Virus record (IMG/VR): IMGVR_UViG_3300027906_000163
Span: 1-22,924 of that record
From: a virus
Direction: 5' to 3' (one strand)
DNA length: 22,924 nucleotides
Numbering within the stretch: position 1 is the first letter of the stretch; every line of letters starts with the position of its first letter. This document shows, piece by piece, positions 1 through 7,102 of the stretch. Under the pieces are notes generated by a model. The model did no database searches. It was not told the DNA's origin and worked only from the letters and a program-made list of their open reading frames with translations. Position numbers and translations under genes: made by a program.

Positions 1-336
1 GCACTTACAAAATCTGGAAACACATTGAATGTTGGAGTTGATGACTCTTCTATAGAAGTTAGTTCAGATGCACTAAGAGTAAAAGCATCTGGTATTACAA
101 ATGCAATGTTAGCTGGTTCTATTGACTTAACTGCAAAAGTTACTGGTGCATTACCAGTTGGAAACGGTGGTACTGGTTTAGCTTCAATTGCAAAAGGTTC
201 AGTTCTAGTCGCAAACTCTGCTAACACACTTAGTGCGTTAGATGGGGGTGGTTCAAATGATGGTATCTTGACATATACTGCAAGTTCTGATACTCTTGCG
301 TTTGCAACAGCGGTGGACGGCGGAACATTCAGTTAG
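1..336 (+). CDS. Phage fibre-like structural protein, C-terminal part (5' end outside window)
   Basis: The reading frame is open from the first base and ends with TAG, so this is the C-terminal ~111 residues of a longer protein. The visible part contains the segment VGNGGTGLASIAKGSVLVAN followed by a second Asn/Thr/Leu-rich strand ending in LDGG. This pattern recurs in tail-fibre and whisker-like proteins of marine T4-like phages. The rest is Ser/Thr/Gly/Ala-rich and looks beta-structured. It lies directly upstream of another fibre gene and the neck genes, where T4 carries its fibre and whisker genes. The role as a virion fibre component is inferred. Its receptor and exact attachment site cannot be read from this fragment. 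Confidence 0.7.
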   Translation, partial: ALTKSGNTLNVGVDDSSIEVSSDALRVKASGITNAMLAGSIDLTAKVTGALPVGNGGTGLASIAKGSVLVANSANTLSALDGGGSNDGILTYTASSDTLAFATAVDGGTFS

Positions 337-356
337 TAGTCTAGGGAGATTGCCTA

Positions 357-1652
357 ATGGCTACAACACCAATAAAACTTAAACGCAGTCACACAATATC
401 GGTTATACCAGATACCTCAGACTTAATTGCTGGTGAAGTTGCGTTAAATACCGTAGACAAAAAGTTCTATGTTCGTGATGGTTCTAGTCAAGTTATCACA
501 CTTGCAAACCATTATGCAACGGACTTTGATGTTAATGTTGTTACGTTTAAAGTAACAGTTGCAACATCTTCTTCTGCACATCCATATCACGGTACTGGTT
601 CTAGTAGCAAGTATAAAATTAACGGTGTATTCTCTCCATATCTAAAACTTATCCCAAAAATTACCTATCGGTTTGACCAGAGTGATTCAAGTAATTCTAC
701 ACACCCACTTCTTTTCTATTATGATTCTGGCAAAACAACTGCTTTTACAACTGGTGTTACAACAAATGGAACGCCTGGAAGTGCTGGAGCATATACCCAG
801 ATTATTATTTCAGATACAACTCCACAAGTTTTACATTACCAATGTTCTTCACACGCAAATATGGGTTGGGCATTAACAACTAGTACAAGAAACTTAACTG
901 GTTTTGTTACAGATGATTTATCAGAAGGTTCTACTAATCTTTACTTTACTAATGCAAGAGCTGATGCAAGAATTAGTAATGCAATTAAAGATGAAGATAA
1001 TATGGCATCAAACAGTGCAACTCATGTTCCATCTCAACAATCAGTAAAAGCGTATGTTGATGCTACAGTAGAAGCAACAAACGAATTAGTAGAAGATGGT
1101 TCTCCTCAGTTGGGAGCTAACCTTGACTTGAACTCAAATAATATTACTGGTACTGGTGACATTTCTACTACTGGTAATATTACACTTACCTCAACAGATG
1201 CTGGTTCAAGTGCAGCTCCAATAGTCAGTTTAGTTCGTGATAGTTCAAGTCCTGCTGATGCAGATTATCTTGGACAACTTGCATTTAAAGGTGATGATGA
1301 TGGTGGTAGTTCTCATACATATGCAAAGATTACTGGTAAGATTGGTGACGCATCTGCTGGTAGTGAAGACGGTTTATTAGAATTTGCAGTCGTATCTGGT
1401 GGTTCAAATGAGATTGTTGCAAGAATAAAAACTGATGGTATTTTATTAAACACTGGAAATACACTTCGATTTGAAGGTGCAACTGCTGATGCACACGAAA
1501 CTACACTAACAGTCACAGACCCAACAGCAGATAGAACAATCACATTACCAAATGCATCTGGTACAGTTCTTCTTGCAGATGGAGATGGTTCTAATTTAAC
1601 TGGTATAGCAACTGCTGGGTTTTCAATTGCAATGGCTACAGCACTTGGATAA
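357..1652 (+). CDS. Modular tail-fibre/whisker-like protein with cupredoxin-like domain
   Basis: A 431-residue protein starting at ATG after an AGGGAG ribosome-binding site. Residues 5-50 form a fibre N-terminal module of the GEVALNTVDKKFYVRDG type. Residues about 62-172 resemble a cupredoxin-like beta sandwich, with KYKINGV, YRFDQSDSSNSTHP and HYQCSSHANMG. His116, Cys163, His166 and Met169 are arranged like type-1 copper ligands. Residues 183-236 carry two common marine-phage fibre linkers (EGSTNLYFTNARADARI and SATHVPSQQSVKAYVD). The C-terminal half has beta repeats ending in ADRTITLPNASGTV, a standard fibre strand. It sits between another fibre gene and gp13, the position of fibre and fibritin genes in T4. 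A structural or receptor-binding role is likely. Copper binding is inferred from residue pattern only. Confidence 0.75.
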   Translation: MATTPIKLKRSHTISVIPDTSDLIAGEVALNTVDKKFYVRDGSSQVITLANHYATDFDVNVVTFKVTVATSSSAHPYHGTGSSSKYKINGVFSPYLKLIPKITYRFDQSDSSNSTHPLLFYYDSGKTTAFTTGVTTNGTPGSAGAYTQIIISDTTPQVLHYQCSSHANMGWALTTSTRNLTGFVTDDLSEGSTNLYFTNARADARISNAIKDEDNMASNSATHVPSQQSVKAYVDATVEATNELVEDGSPQLGANLDLNSNNITGTGDISTTGNITLTSTDAGSSAAPIVSLVRDSSSPADADYLGQLAFKGDDDGGSSHTYAKITGKIGDASAGSEDGLLEFAVVSGGSNEIVARIKTDGILLNTGNTLRFEGATADAHETTLTVTDPTADRTITLPNASGTVLLADGDGSNLTGIATAGFSIAMATALG

Positions 1653-1653
1653 C

Positions 1654-1660
1654 CTAAATA
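1654..1660 (+). promoter_or_regulatory. Late-promoter-like CTAAATA before gp13
   Basis: CTAAATA lies 18 bases before the gp13 ATG, just after the stop codon of the fibre gene. It matches the T4-type late -10 element (TATAAATA), in the CTAAATA form I also see before gp18 and gp20. No -35 element is expected for this class. Start of the neck operon gp13-gp14-gp15 is inferred. Confidence 0.55.
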
Positions 1661-1678
1661 ATAACAAAGGAAAATGAT

Positions 1679-2494
1679 ATGGCCACCCCAAACACAAAAG
1701 CATCTCTAAAAGAACATTGTCTGAGAACTCTTGGTAAGCCTGTAATTGACATTAATGTTGATGATGACCAAGTAGATGATAGAATAGATGACGCATTACA
1801 ATACTTTGCACAATATCATTATGATGGTATTGAGAGAGTTTACTTAAAACATAAAATTACACAAGCAGAGATAGACAGAGCTGCAACAAATACTACTGAG
1901 ACTGCAACTGATAAAGTGGACGGTTCAATTACAGCCGCTTGGTTAGATGGAAAAGGTTTTATACCAGTACCAGAAAGTGTATTATCAGTTGTAAGAATAT
2001 TTGATTTTACAGATAAGAATACTGTAAATATGTTTGATGTACGATACCAATTACGTCTAAATGATTTGTATGACTTTAGTAGTGAATCTATTATTCACTA
2101 TGAAATGACTATGCAACATCTAGATTTCTTAGACCATATTCTTGTTGGTGAAAAACCTATTCGTTTTAATCAACATCAAAATAGATTATACATAGATATG
2201 GATTGGTCACAAGATGTAAATGTTGATGATTACATTATTATTGAATGTTATCGTAAGTTAGACCCAACAACATACACAGATGTTTACAATGATATTTACT
2301 TAAAAAGATATACTACTGCACTAATTAAAAGACAATGGGGTGCAAATCTTTCTAAGTTTGAAGGTGTACAAATGTTAGGTGGTGTAACTCTAAATGGTGC
2401 GAAACTATTTGAGGAGGCTCAGGCAGACATAGAAAAGTTAGAGGAACAAATTCAACTTGCGTATGAACTACCACCCAACTACATGATAGGATAA
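1679..2494 (+). CDS. 13: Neck protein gp13 (head completion)
   Basis: A 271-residue homologue of T4 gp13, which with gp14 forms the neck that closes the filled head and joins it to the tail. The clearest feature is the acidic N-terminal signature INVDDDQVDDRIDDALQYF at residues 25-43, followed by YHYDGIERVYLKHKI. This is typical of gp13 in marine T4-like phages, where the protein is shorter than the 309 residues of T4. The start is ATG after AAAGGAAAA, with a late-promoter-like element just upstream. gp14 follows almost without a gap, and gp13-gp14-gp15 is the T4 order. Assignment rests on recalled family similarity and synteny. Confidence 0.88.
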   Translation: MATPNTKASLKEHCLRTLGKPVIDINVDDDQVDDRIDDALQYFAQYHYDGIERVYLKHKITQAEIDRAATNTTETATDKVDGSITAAWLDGKGFIPVPESVLSVVRIFDFTDKNTVNMFDVRYQLRLNDLYDFSSESIIHYEMTMQHLDFLDHILVGEKPIRFNQHQNRLYIDMDWSQDVNVDDYIIIECYRKLDPTTYTDVYNDIYLKRYTTALIKRQWGANLSKFEGVQMLGGVTLNGAKLFEEAQADIEKLEEQIQLAYELPPNYMIG

Positions 2495-2498
2495 TTTG

Positions 2499-3230
2499 AT
2501 GCCGACAAATGTATATTTCGATACTGGAACTAAACCAGAACAACATCTCTATGAAGATTTAATGATAGAACAATTAAGGATTTATGGACAAGATGTTTTC
2601 TATATTCCAAGAACTTTAGTAAAAGAAGATGAACTCTTTGGAGAGGACACTCTTTCTAAGTTTGATGACGCATATCAAATCGAAATGTATTTTGAAAATG
2701 TAGAAGGTTATGAAGGTGAAAAAGAAATCATGTCTAAGTTCGGTTTACAGATGAACGAGGACGTTACCTTTGTAGTTGCAAGAAGAAGATTTGAACAATT
2801 AGTATCTCACGATTCTAATTTGATTGTGAAGACAAGACCGAATGAAGGTGACTTGGTTTACTTTCCAAAAGTAAAGAAGATATTTGAAATATCTTTCGTA
2901 GACCATGATGACCCATTCTATCAAGTCCACAATGTTCCAGCTTTTAAATTAAAGTGTAAGACTTTTGAATACAGTGGAGAAGATATTGATACTGGTATTA
3001 CAGAAATTGATGCAATTGAAACTGCAAACTCTCTAGACCAGTTAGTATATCAAGTTTCTTTGGAAGATGGAACTGGTTCACTACTCACTGAAACTGGTGA
3101 CTATATAATACAAGAGGCATTTGTTGTTGATACAATTGATGAAAATGCAATGAACGACTTCTTTGAAACACAAGATGATAATATCATAGACTTTTCGGAG
3201 TCAAATCCGTTTGGTGATATTGGAAAATAA
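2499..3230 (+). CDS. 14: Neck protein gp14
   Basis: A 243-residue homologue of T4 gp14 (256 residues), partner of gp13 in the head-tail neck. The N-terminus MPTNVYFDTGTKPEQ and the segment LMIEQLRIYGQDVFYIPR are characteristic, followed by DELFGEDTLSKFDDAY and ARRRFEQL. I chose the ATG at 2499 rather than the in-frame TTG at 2496. AGGA at 2488-2491 is well placed for the ATG, and homologues begin with this Met. The gene begins four bases after the gp13 stop, so translational coupling is likely. The C-terminus is acidic (FFETQDDNIIDFSESNPFGD), as in relatives. Confidence 0.9.
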   Translation: MPTNVYFDTGTKPEQHLYEDLMIEQLRIYGQDVFYIPRTLVKEDELFGEDTLSKFDDAYQIEMYFENVEGYEGEKEIMSKFGLQMNEDVTFVVARRRFEQLVSHDSNLIVKTRPNEGDLVYFPKVKKIFEISFVDHDDPFYQVHNVPAFKLKCKTFEYSGEDIDTGITEIDAIETANSLDQLVYQVSLEDGTGSLLTETGDYIIQEAFVVDTIDENAMNDFFETQDDNIIDFSESNPFGDIGK

Positions 3231-3242
3231 TAGGATAATAAT

Positions 3243-4055
3243 ATGTTAGGACAACAATTTTACCATGAAACTATGCGAAAGGTGGTTGTCGCCTTTGGTA
3301 CTATTTTCAATAATATTAATATAATAAGAACGAATAGTTCTGGTGCAACTGTGCAAAGTATGAAAGTTCCTCTTGCATACGGCCCAAAACAAAAGTTTTT
3401 GACAAGACTTAGAGAAGACCCAACCCTTAGTAAGAAGGTTGCGTTGACTTTACCACGAATAGGTTTTGAAATATCTGGTATTTCTTATGACCCATCTCGT
3501 AAACTAAACTCTGTTCAAAAAGTTAAAAAAACAAATGATTCAACAGATGGAAAGACATTATCATCACAGTTTATGCCTGTACCATATAATATGGATTTTG
3601 AATTAGTGGTTATGGCAAAACAATCTGATGATGCACTTCAAATTGTAGAACAGATTTTACCTTTCTTCCAACCAGATTACACGATTACACTAAATGATAA
3701 TTCTTCAATGGGAACAACAAGAGATGTTCCAATCATTTTAAGTAACGTAACTTATGCAGATGAGTATGAAGGTTCATTTGAAGATAGAAGAGTAATTACA
3801 TATACATTATCGTTTACTGCAAAATTCTATCTATACGGCCCAGTTACAGACCAGAAAGTTATTAAGTCTGTACAAGTTGACCAGTACACAGATATGCCTA
3901 TCAATGCACCTAAGAGAGAACAAAGATATAATGTTACTCCAAGTCCAGCAAGTGCAGATGCAGATGATAACTTTGGATTTAATGAGACAACTTCATTCTT
4001 TGAAGACGCAAAAAATTATGATGAGGTTACTGGTACGGATACAGAAGATGCATAA
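3243..4055 (+). CDS. 15: Tail completion / sheath stabiliser protein gp15
   Basis: A 270-residue homologue of T4 gp15 (272 residues), the hexameric tail terminator that caps the sheath and tube and docks to gp13/gp14. The N-terminus (FYHETMRKVVVAFGTIFNNI), the PLAYGPKQKFLTRL segment at 43-56, LPRIGFEISGISYDP at 70-84 and QIVEQILPFFQPDYTITL at 133-150 correspond to T4 segments including EQILPYFQP. The C-terminal ~45 residues are acidic and low in complexity and may be disordered. It ends with a TAA that lies inside a late-promoter-like ATAAATA. The neck operon probably ends here, because the next genes belong to the fibre cassette. Confidence 0.93.
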   Translation: MLGQQFYHETMRKVVVAFGTIFNNINIIRTNSSGATVQSMKVPLAYGPKQKFLTRLREDPTLSKKVALTLPRIGFEISGISYDPSRKLNSVQKVKKTNDSTDGKTLSSQFMPVPYNMDFELVVMAKQSDDALQIVEQILPFFQPDYTITLNDNSSMGTTRDVPIILSNVTYADEYEGSFEDRRVITYTLSFTAKFYLYGPVTDQKVIKSVQVDQYTDMPINAPKREQRYNVTPSPASADADDNFGFNETTSFFEDAKNYDEVTGTDTEDA

Positions 4056-4058
4056 ATA
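4052..4058 (+). promoter_or_regulatory. Late-promoter-like ATAAATA overlapping the gp15 stop codon
   Basis: ATAAATA at 4052-4058 contains the gp15 stop codon TAA (4053-4055) and lies 18 bases before the next ATG. The spacing to the following gene equals that seen before gp13. It probably drives the fibre cassette. Confidence 0.55.
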
Positions 4059-4076
4059 ATAAAAAAGGATTAAGAC

Positions 4077-4361
4077 ATGGCAATTAGACAAATCGTTTCT
4101 CGAGCTATCAAAGATGGTGAGCTCACAGATGCAGATGTAAACACTGCTTCCTTTAGTAGTGGTTCTGGTTATTTCCAAGGAGAGAATGGTAACACTACTA
4201 CTGCATCAAAGAAGGGTGACATCTTTCGTACAAACGAATCAACTCTAAACACTAGTGTGACTATCGCATCTGGTGACAACTCATCATGTGCTGGGCCTTT
4301 GACTGTATCCACATCTGGAACTGTAAACCTTACAGTTCTTGGAAATCTTACGATTGTATAG
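4077..4361 (+). CDS. Small virion-associated protein, paralogue of the 6767-7099 gene
   Basis: A 94-residue protein starting at ATG after AAAAAAGGA. I do not recognise a named family. The C-terminal half (GDIFRTNESTLNTSV, then AGPLTVSTSGTVNLTVLGNL) matches the C-terminal half of the 110-residue product of 6767-7099 (GDIIRVHENELNTSV, AGPLTIASGVTLTVNGEL), so the two are paralogues with different N-termini. Repeated strands of the TLTVNG type suggest a short beta-helix or beta-prism end. Similar short proteins occur in the structural regions of marine phages. A minor fibre or decoration role is inferred from the fibre genes around it. Confidence 0.7.
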   Translation: MAIRQIVSRAIKDGELTDADVNTASFSSGSGYFQGENGNTTTASKKGDIFRTNESTLNTSVTIASGDNSSCAGPLTVSTSGTVNLTVLGNLTIV

Positions 4362-4371
4362 GGGATAAGAA

Positions 4372-4863
4372 ATGGGTTCAACATTAACAGTAGATAATAT
4401 CGTAGGTGCAACCACAGCTGCAAATGTTAAGTTGCCTGCTGGGAGTATTGTGCAAGTTGCACAAGATAAAGTAGCAGGAGATGTTTCTGGAACTGGAACA
4501 AGTTATACTGACACTGGACTGTCGATAGCTTTTACTCCAAAGTTTGCATCTAGTGTATTAGAATTATGTGTTCTTGGTGGTAGAAGTTACATTCAAGCAA
4601 CCCAACAGCTTGATGTTAGAATCAACGATTCAAGTAATAATGCAGTTGGTACTCTCACCAACCAAAGAATGTCAAGTCATTACACTAATAGCGGTACATC
4701 TTTGCATTTTGGAAATTACTGTGGATATTTACAAATTCCAGCAAGTAATACATCTGCAAGAACATATAAGGTTGTGTTTTCTGCTGGAGGGTCTACTGCA
4801 GCTTACTTTAATAATGGTGCTGTATTTGAATGTTACTTTGTTATTAGGGAGATTGCACAATGA
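4372..4863 (+). CDS. Small fibre/adhesin-like protein (adaptor plus jelly-roll-like domain)
   Basis: A 163-residue protein with an N-terminal motif STLTVDNI and a PAGSIVQV strand (residues 3-30) shared with five other products of this cassette. The rest looks like a compact beta domain. The segment TDTGLSIAFTPKFASSVLEL is also recognisable in the products of 4860-5423 and 8581-9243. The C-terminus is CYFVIREIAQ. The final codons form the ribosome-binding site and overlap the next start in an ATGA junction. Probably a receptor-binding or virion-decorating protein. No enzyme motif is visible. Confidence 0.72.
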   Translation: MGSTLTVDNIVGATTAANVKLPAGSIVQVAQDKVAGDVSGTGTSYTDTGLSIAFTPKFASSVLELCVLGGRSYIQATQQLDVRINDSSNNAVGTLTNQRMSSHYTNSGTSLHFGNYCGYLQIPASNTSARTYKVVFSAGGSTAAYFNNGAVFECYFVIREIAQ

Positions 4864-5423
4864 GTACTTTATTCGTAAACAATCTAAACACTGCAAGTGG
4901 TACAGACATTACAGTTGCATCTGGTAAAACAATTAAAGCGCCTGGGTCAGTAGTTCAATTTGCATATCGTGACCCAACTGCTGCTATGATTACTCAAGCA
5001 TCAGCAGCTAGTGATTCCTATGTCAACAGTAATATTACTGTTACAATAACACCAAAATATGCAAATAGTGTTATTTTAATTGATGGGGATTTTCAATTCG
5101 GTCTGTCTAATAATTTTAATAATTATGCGTATATAACATTGAAAAGAGTTATAAGTGGTGGTGCAACAACAGATTTAGGTCATCAAACTTCTGGTGGAGT
5201 AAATTATGGTATTCTTCAAAGAGGTGGTACAAATGCTTATGAATGGTATAGTCAAACATTTACTTTTCCAGATAAACCAAATACTACAAGTGCTGTAACA
5301 TACGAGGTATGGTTTAGACGCAACGGTGGTTCTGGAACTATGTACATGGGTTGGACAAGTTCATCTAATGGCACATTCCCTCATAATGGCATATTTTTAA
5401 ATGCAATAGAAATAGCACAGTAA
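4860..5423 (+). CDS. Small fibre/adhesin-like protein, paralogue of neighbours
   Basis: A 187-residue protein that starts inside the stop of the previous gene (ATGA). The N-terminal motif is STLFVNNLNTASGTDITVAS, leading into KTIKAPGSVVQF. The middle contains SNITVTITPKYANSVILIDG, equivalent to the FTPK..SS strand of its neighbours. The aromatic-rich second half includes YEVWFRRNGGSG. The protein ends in NAIEIAQ, the same C-terminal signature as the previous gene. This layout fits a conserved attachment end and a variable outer beta domain. A fibre or adhesin function is inferred; the ligand is unknown. Confidence 0.72.
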   Translation: MSTLFVNNLNTASGTDITVASGKTIKAPGSVVQFAYRDPTAAMITQASAASDSYVNSNITVTITPKYANSVILIDGDFQFGLSNNFNNYAYITLKRVISGGATTDLGHQTSGGVNYGILQRGGTNAYEWYSQTFTFPDKPNTTSAVTYEVWFRRNGGSGTMYMGWTSSSNGTFPHNGIFLNAIEIAQ

Positions 5424-5433
5424 GGGATAGGAT

Positions 5434-5922
5434 ATGGCATCAACATTAAAAGTAAACACAATTCAACATACTGGTGGAACGTCTGCACTGACGATTGATA
5501 GTGGTGGTAGAATTTTACAACCAGAAAAACCCCATTTTCATGTAGGTAAAACAAATGGTCATGTAGGAGCATCTACAACTATTCTTTGGAACAGTGTTAT
5601 TAGAGACACAGAAAGTGCTTACAATACTTCTACTGGAAAATATACAATCCCAACTGGTTTAACTGGAGTTTGGTGGTTTAGTGTTCAAGCATTAGCTAAT
5701 GATACTGAATTTCTAGAAATTAATATGAAAGATGGTAGTACTAGTATTGCAAATGCAAGAAACCGTAGTGATTCTGGTGCAAACATAAATGCCAGTACTT
5801 CTATTAATATTGCTTATTATGCAACTGCTGGTGCAGAGATAGCACTTAACACACAAGCTAGTTCAAGTGTGTACGGTACTGGAAGTGCGTACTCTTACTG
5901 GACAGGCTACTTTGTCGGATAA
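5434..5922 (+). CDS. Fibre-like protein with C1q/TNF-like C-terminal domain
   Basis: A 162-residue protein starting at ATG after AAGGGATAGG. Residues 2-30 are the cassette adaptor (ASTLKVNTI, then LTIDSGGRIL). From about residue 32 the pattern fits a C1q/TNF-like jelly roll. HFHVGKTNG opens the domain, AYNTSTGKYTIPTGLTGVWW matches the typical strand in which a Gly-containing turn precedes aromatic residues, and SAYSYWTGYFVG closes it like the C1q terminal strand. Such domains trimerise and bind ligands at phage fibre tips. It lacks the EIAQ ending of its two upstream neighbours. Role as a receptor-binding protein is inferred. Confidence 0.72.
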   Translation: MASTLKVNTIQHTGGTSALTIDSGGRILQPEKPHFHVGKTNGHVGASTTILWNSVIRDTESAYNTSTGKYTIPTGLTGVWWFSVQALANDTEFLEINMKDGSTSIANARNRSDSGANINASTSINIAYYATAGAEIALNTQASSSVYGTGSAYSYWTGYFVG

Positions 5923-5930
5923 ACAACAGT

Positions 5931-5938
5931 TATAAATA
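5931..5938 (+). promoter_or_regulatory. Late promoter-like TATAAATA
   Basis: A perfect T4-type late octamer lies in the 46-base gap after the C1q-like gene, 30 bases before the ATG of the tail-assembly-chaperone-like gene. AAGGAG follows at a normal position. It probably drives that gene and the small terminase gp16. Confidence 0.65.
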
Positions 5939-5968
5939 TAGAAAAGAATTAACTAAGGAGAAATTAAA

Positions 5969-6385
5969 ATGGCAACAGCTTCAGAAGCATTAAGTGAACT
6001 TGGTATTACTGAGTGGGTTATGCGTGGCGAACCTACAGACGAATCTCAGTTCAAGTCAATGTTCAGAAAAGTTACTGGTGCAGACTCAAGTGGTACTGCA
6101 ATCGAATCTGCTGACACTTCAGATTGGGGTGTAACTTGGAAACAAGTATCAGACAAGATGACCGCTATTGATTCAGCTGCACCTATGAAAGAACTTCGTA
6201 AACAAAGAGATGCAAAACTCGCTGAAACAGATTGGACTGCTAATTCTGACGTAACAATGTCTGCTGATATGAAAACTTATCGTCAAGAACTTCGTGATTT
6301 ACCAGCACACAATAATGGTAAAAACGCAGCTCTAAATGATGATGGTACATTGAAAAACGTATCATGGCCCAAGAAACCAGCGTAA
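5969..6385 (+). CDS. Tail-assembly-chaperone-like protein (Phage_tail_APC type)
   Basis: A 138-residue protein with a strong AAGGAG ribosome-binding site. Residues 75-113 (ELRKQRDAKLAETDWTANSD, followed by MKTYRQELRDLPA) match the family pattern LR..RD.LL..TDWT..........YR..LRD.P, known from small tail-fibre/tail assembly chaperone proteins of many phages (Pfam Phage_tail_APC). The first ~70 residues are less typical and may be a separate domain. It sits at the centre of a fibre gene cassette, which fits a role in folding or assembling fibres. The 3' end overlaps the gp16 start by 22 bases. Functional assignment is by motif and context. Confidence 0.72.
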   Translation: MATASEALSELGITEWVMRGEPTDESQFKSMFRKVTGADSSGTAIESADTSDWGVTWKQVSDKMTAIDSAAPMKELRKQRDAKLAETDWTANSDVTMSADMKTYRQELRDLPAHNNGKNAALNDDGTLKNVSWPKKPA

Positions 6386-6765
6386 ACGTATTAGATAATG
6401 TTTTAGGTATTACTGATGTTGTGGAAACATCAACCTCTACAGTAACTTTACCAGAGGTCAAAGTTCCAAAAGAGGTAGACAATGATTATGAGTACCAACG
6501 TAGAAATTTCTATCAGTTGGTCGAAAGAGGACAAGATGCGATAGATGGTATTCTTGAACTTGCAAAGGAAAGTGAACACCCACGGTCTTATGAGGTTGCT
6601 GGTCAATTGATTAAGAATGTTGCAGACGTAACAGAGAAGTTGGGTGAGTTACAACTGAAAATGCAAAAGTTAAAAGAAGTACCAAGTAACGCACCTAAGA
6701 ATGTTACTAACGCATTGTTTGTTGGTTCTACGTCTGAATTACAAAAGATGTTAAAAGGAAAATAA
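6364..6765 (+). CDS. 16: Terminase small subunit gp16
   Basis: A 133-residue homologue of T4 gp16 (164 residues), the DNA-recognition subunit that regulates the gp17 motor. The segment EVDNDYEYQRRNFYQLVERG and the following KESEHPRSYEVAGQLIKNVAD are typical of gp16 in marine T4-like phages. Residues about 74-108 form the expected coiled coil (VTEKLGELQLKMQKL). NALFVGSTSELQKMLK near the C-terminus is also a familiar family ending. The gene starts within the end of the upstream gene, so translational coupling is likely. Unlike in T4, it is separated from gp17 by about 3.4 kb of fibre-type genes. Confidence 0.88.
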   Translation: MAQETSVNVLDNVLGITDVVETSTSTVTLPEVKVPKEVDNDYEYQRRNFYQLVERGQDAIDGILELAKESEHPRSYEVAGQLIKNVADVTEKLGELQLKMQKLKEVPSNAPKNVTNALFVGSTSELQKMLKGK

Positions 6766-6766
6766 A

Positions 6767-7099
6767 ATGGCATTATTAACTACAGTAGGAAACGGTGCAA
6801 TTCAAGGTTCTGCAACTACACTTGCAAATGCTGATGTAGACAAGTCTGCATCTGGAGATAAACTTGTTATCTTTGATACATCTGCAAGTTCTTTTAAAAG
6901 AGTTAGTGCATCTGGTTTAGGTGGTGGTAAGTTTCTTGGAGAAACATCTGGTGGTGCTGGAGATATTATTCGTGTTCACGAAAATGAATTAAACACAAGT
7001 GTTGCTATAGATGCAAATAATAATGGATTAGCAGCCGGCCCGTTGACGATTGCAAGTGGAGTAACACTTACAGTTAACGGTGAACTTTCGGTGGTATAA
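6767..7099 (+). CDS. Small virion-associated protein, paralogue of the 4077-4361 gene
   Basis: A 110-residue protein whose ATG follows the gp16 stop by one base. The ribosome-binding site AAAGGAAA lies inside the end of gp16. The first ~55 residues contain ANADVDKSASGDKLVIFD, a strand found in many phage fibre-like proteins. The last 50 (GDIIRVHENELNTSV, AGPLTIASGVTLTVNGELSVV) are the module shared with 4077-4361. The C-terminal repeat TLTVNG suggests a beta-helical cap. No enzymatic motif is seen. A minor fibre or decoration protein is the best guess. Confidence 0.7.
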   Translation: MALLTTVGNGAIQGSATTLANADVDKSASGDKLVIFDTSASSFKRVSASGLGGGKFLGETSGGAGDIIRVHENELNTSVAIDANNNGLAAGPLTIASGVTLTVNGELSVV

Positions 7100-7102
7100 G
7101 AT

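Noticed and set aside
1123-1190. Repeated ACTGGTACTGGT-type stretches across the fibre genes as a mobile repeat family
   Set aside because: They follow from coding Thr-Gly repeats with a narrow codon choice in beta-rich fibre proteins. Boundaries are not conserved.
4568-4927. 119-residue open frame overlapping two fibre-like genes
   Set aside because: It is out of frame with the 4372 and 4860 genes, rich in Leu/Ile/His/Gln as expected for a shadow frame, and has no ribosome-binding site or known motif.
6364-6385. Programmed frameshift between the chaperone-like gene and gp16
   Set aside because: The two genes overlap by 22 bases in different frames, as frameshifted tail chaperones do. I see no slippery heptamer, and gp16 has its own ATG and is a complete, different protein.
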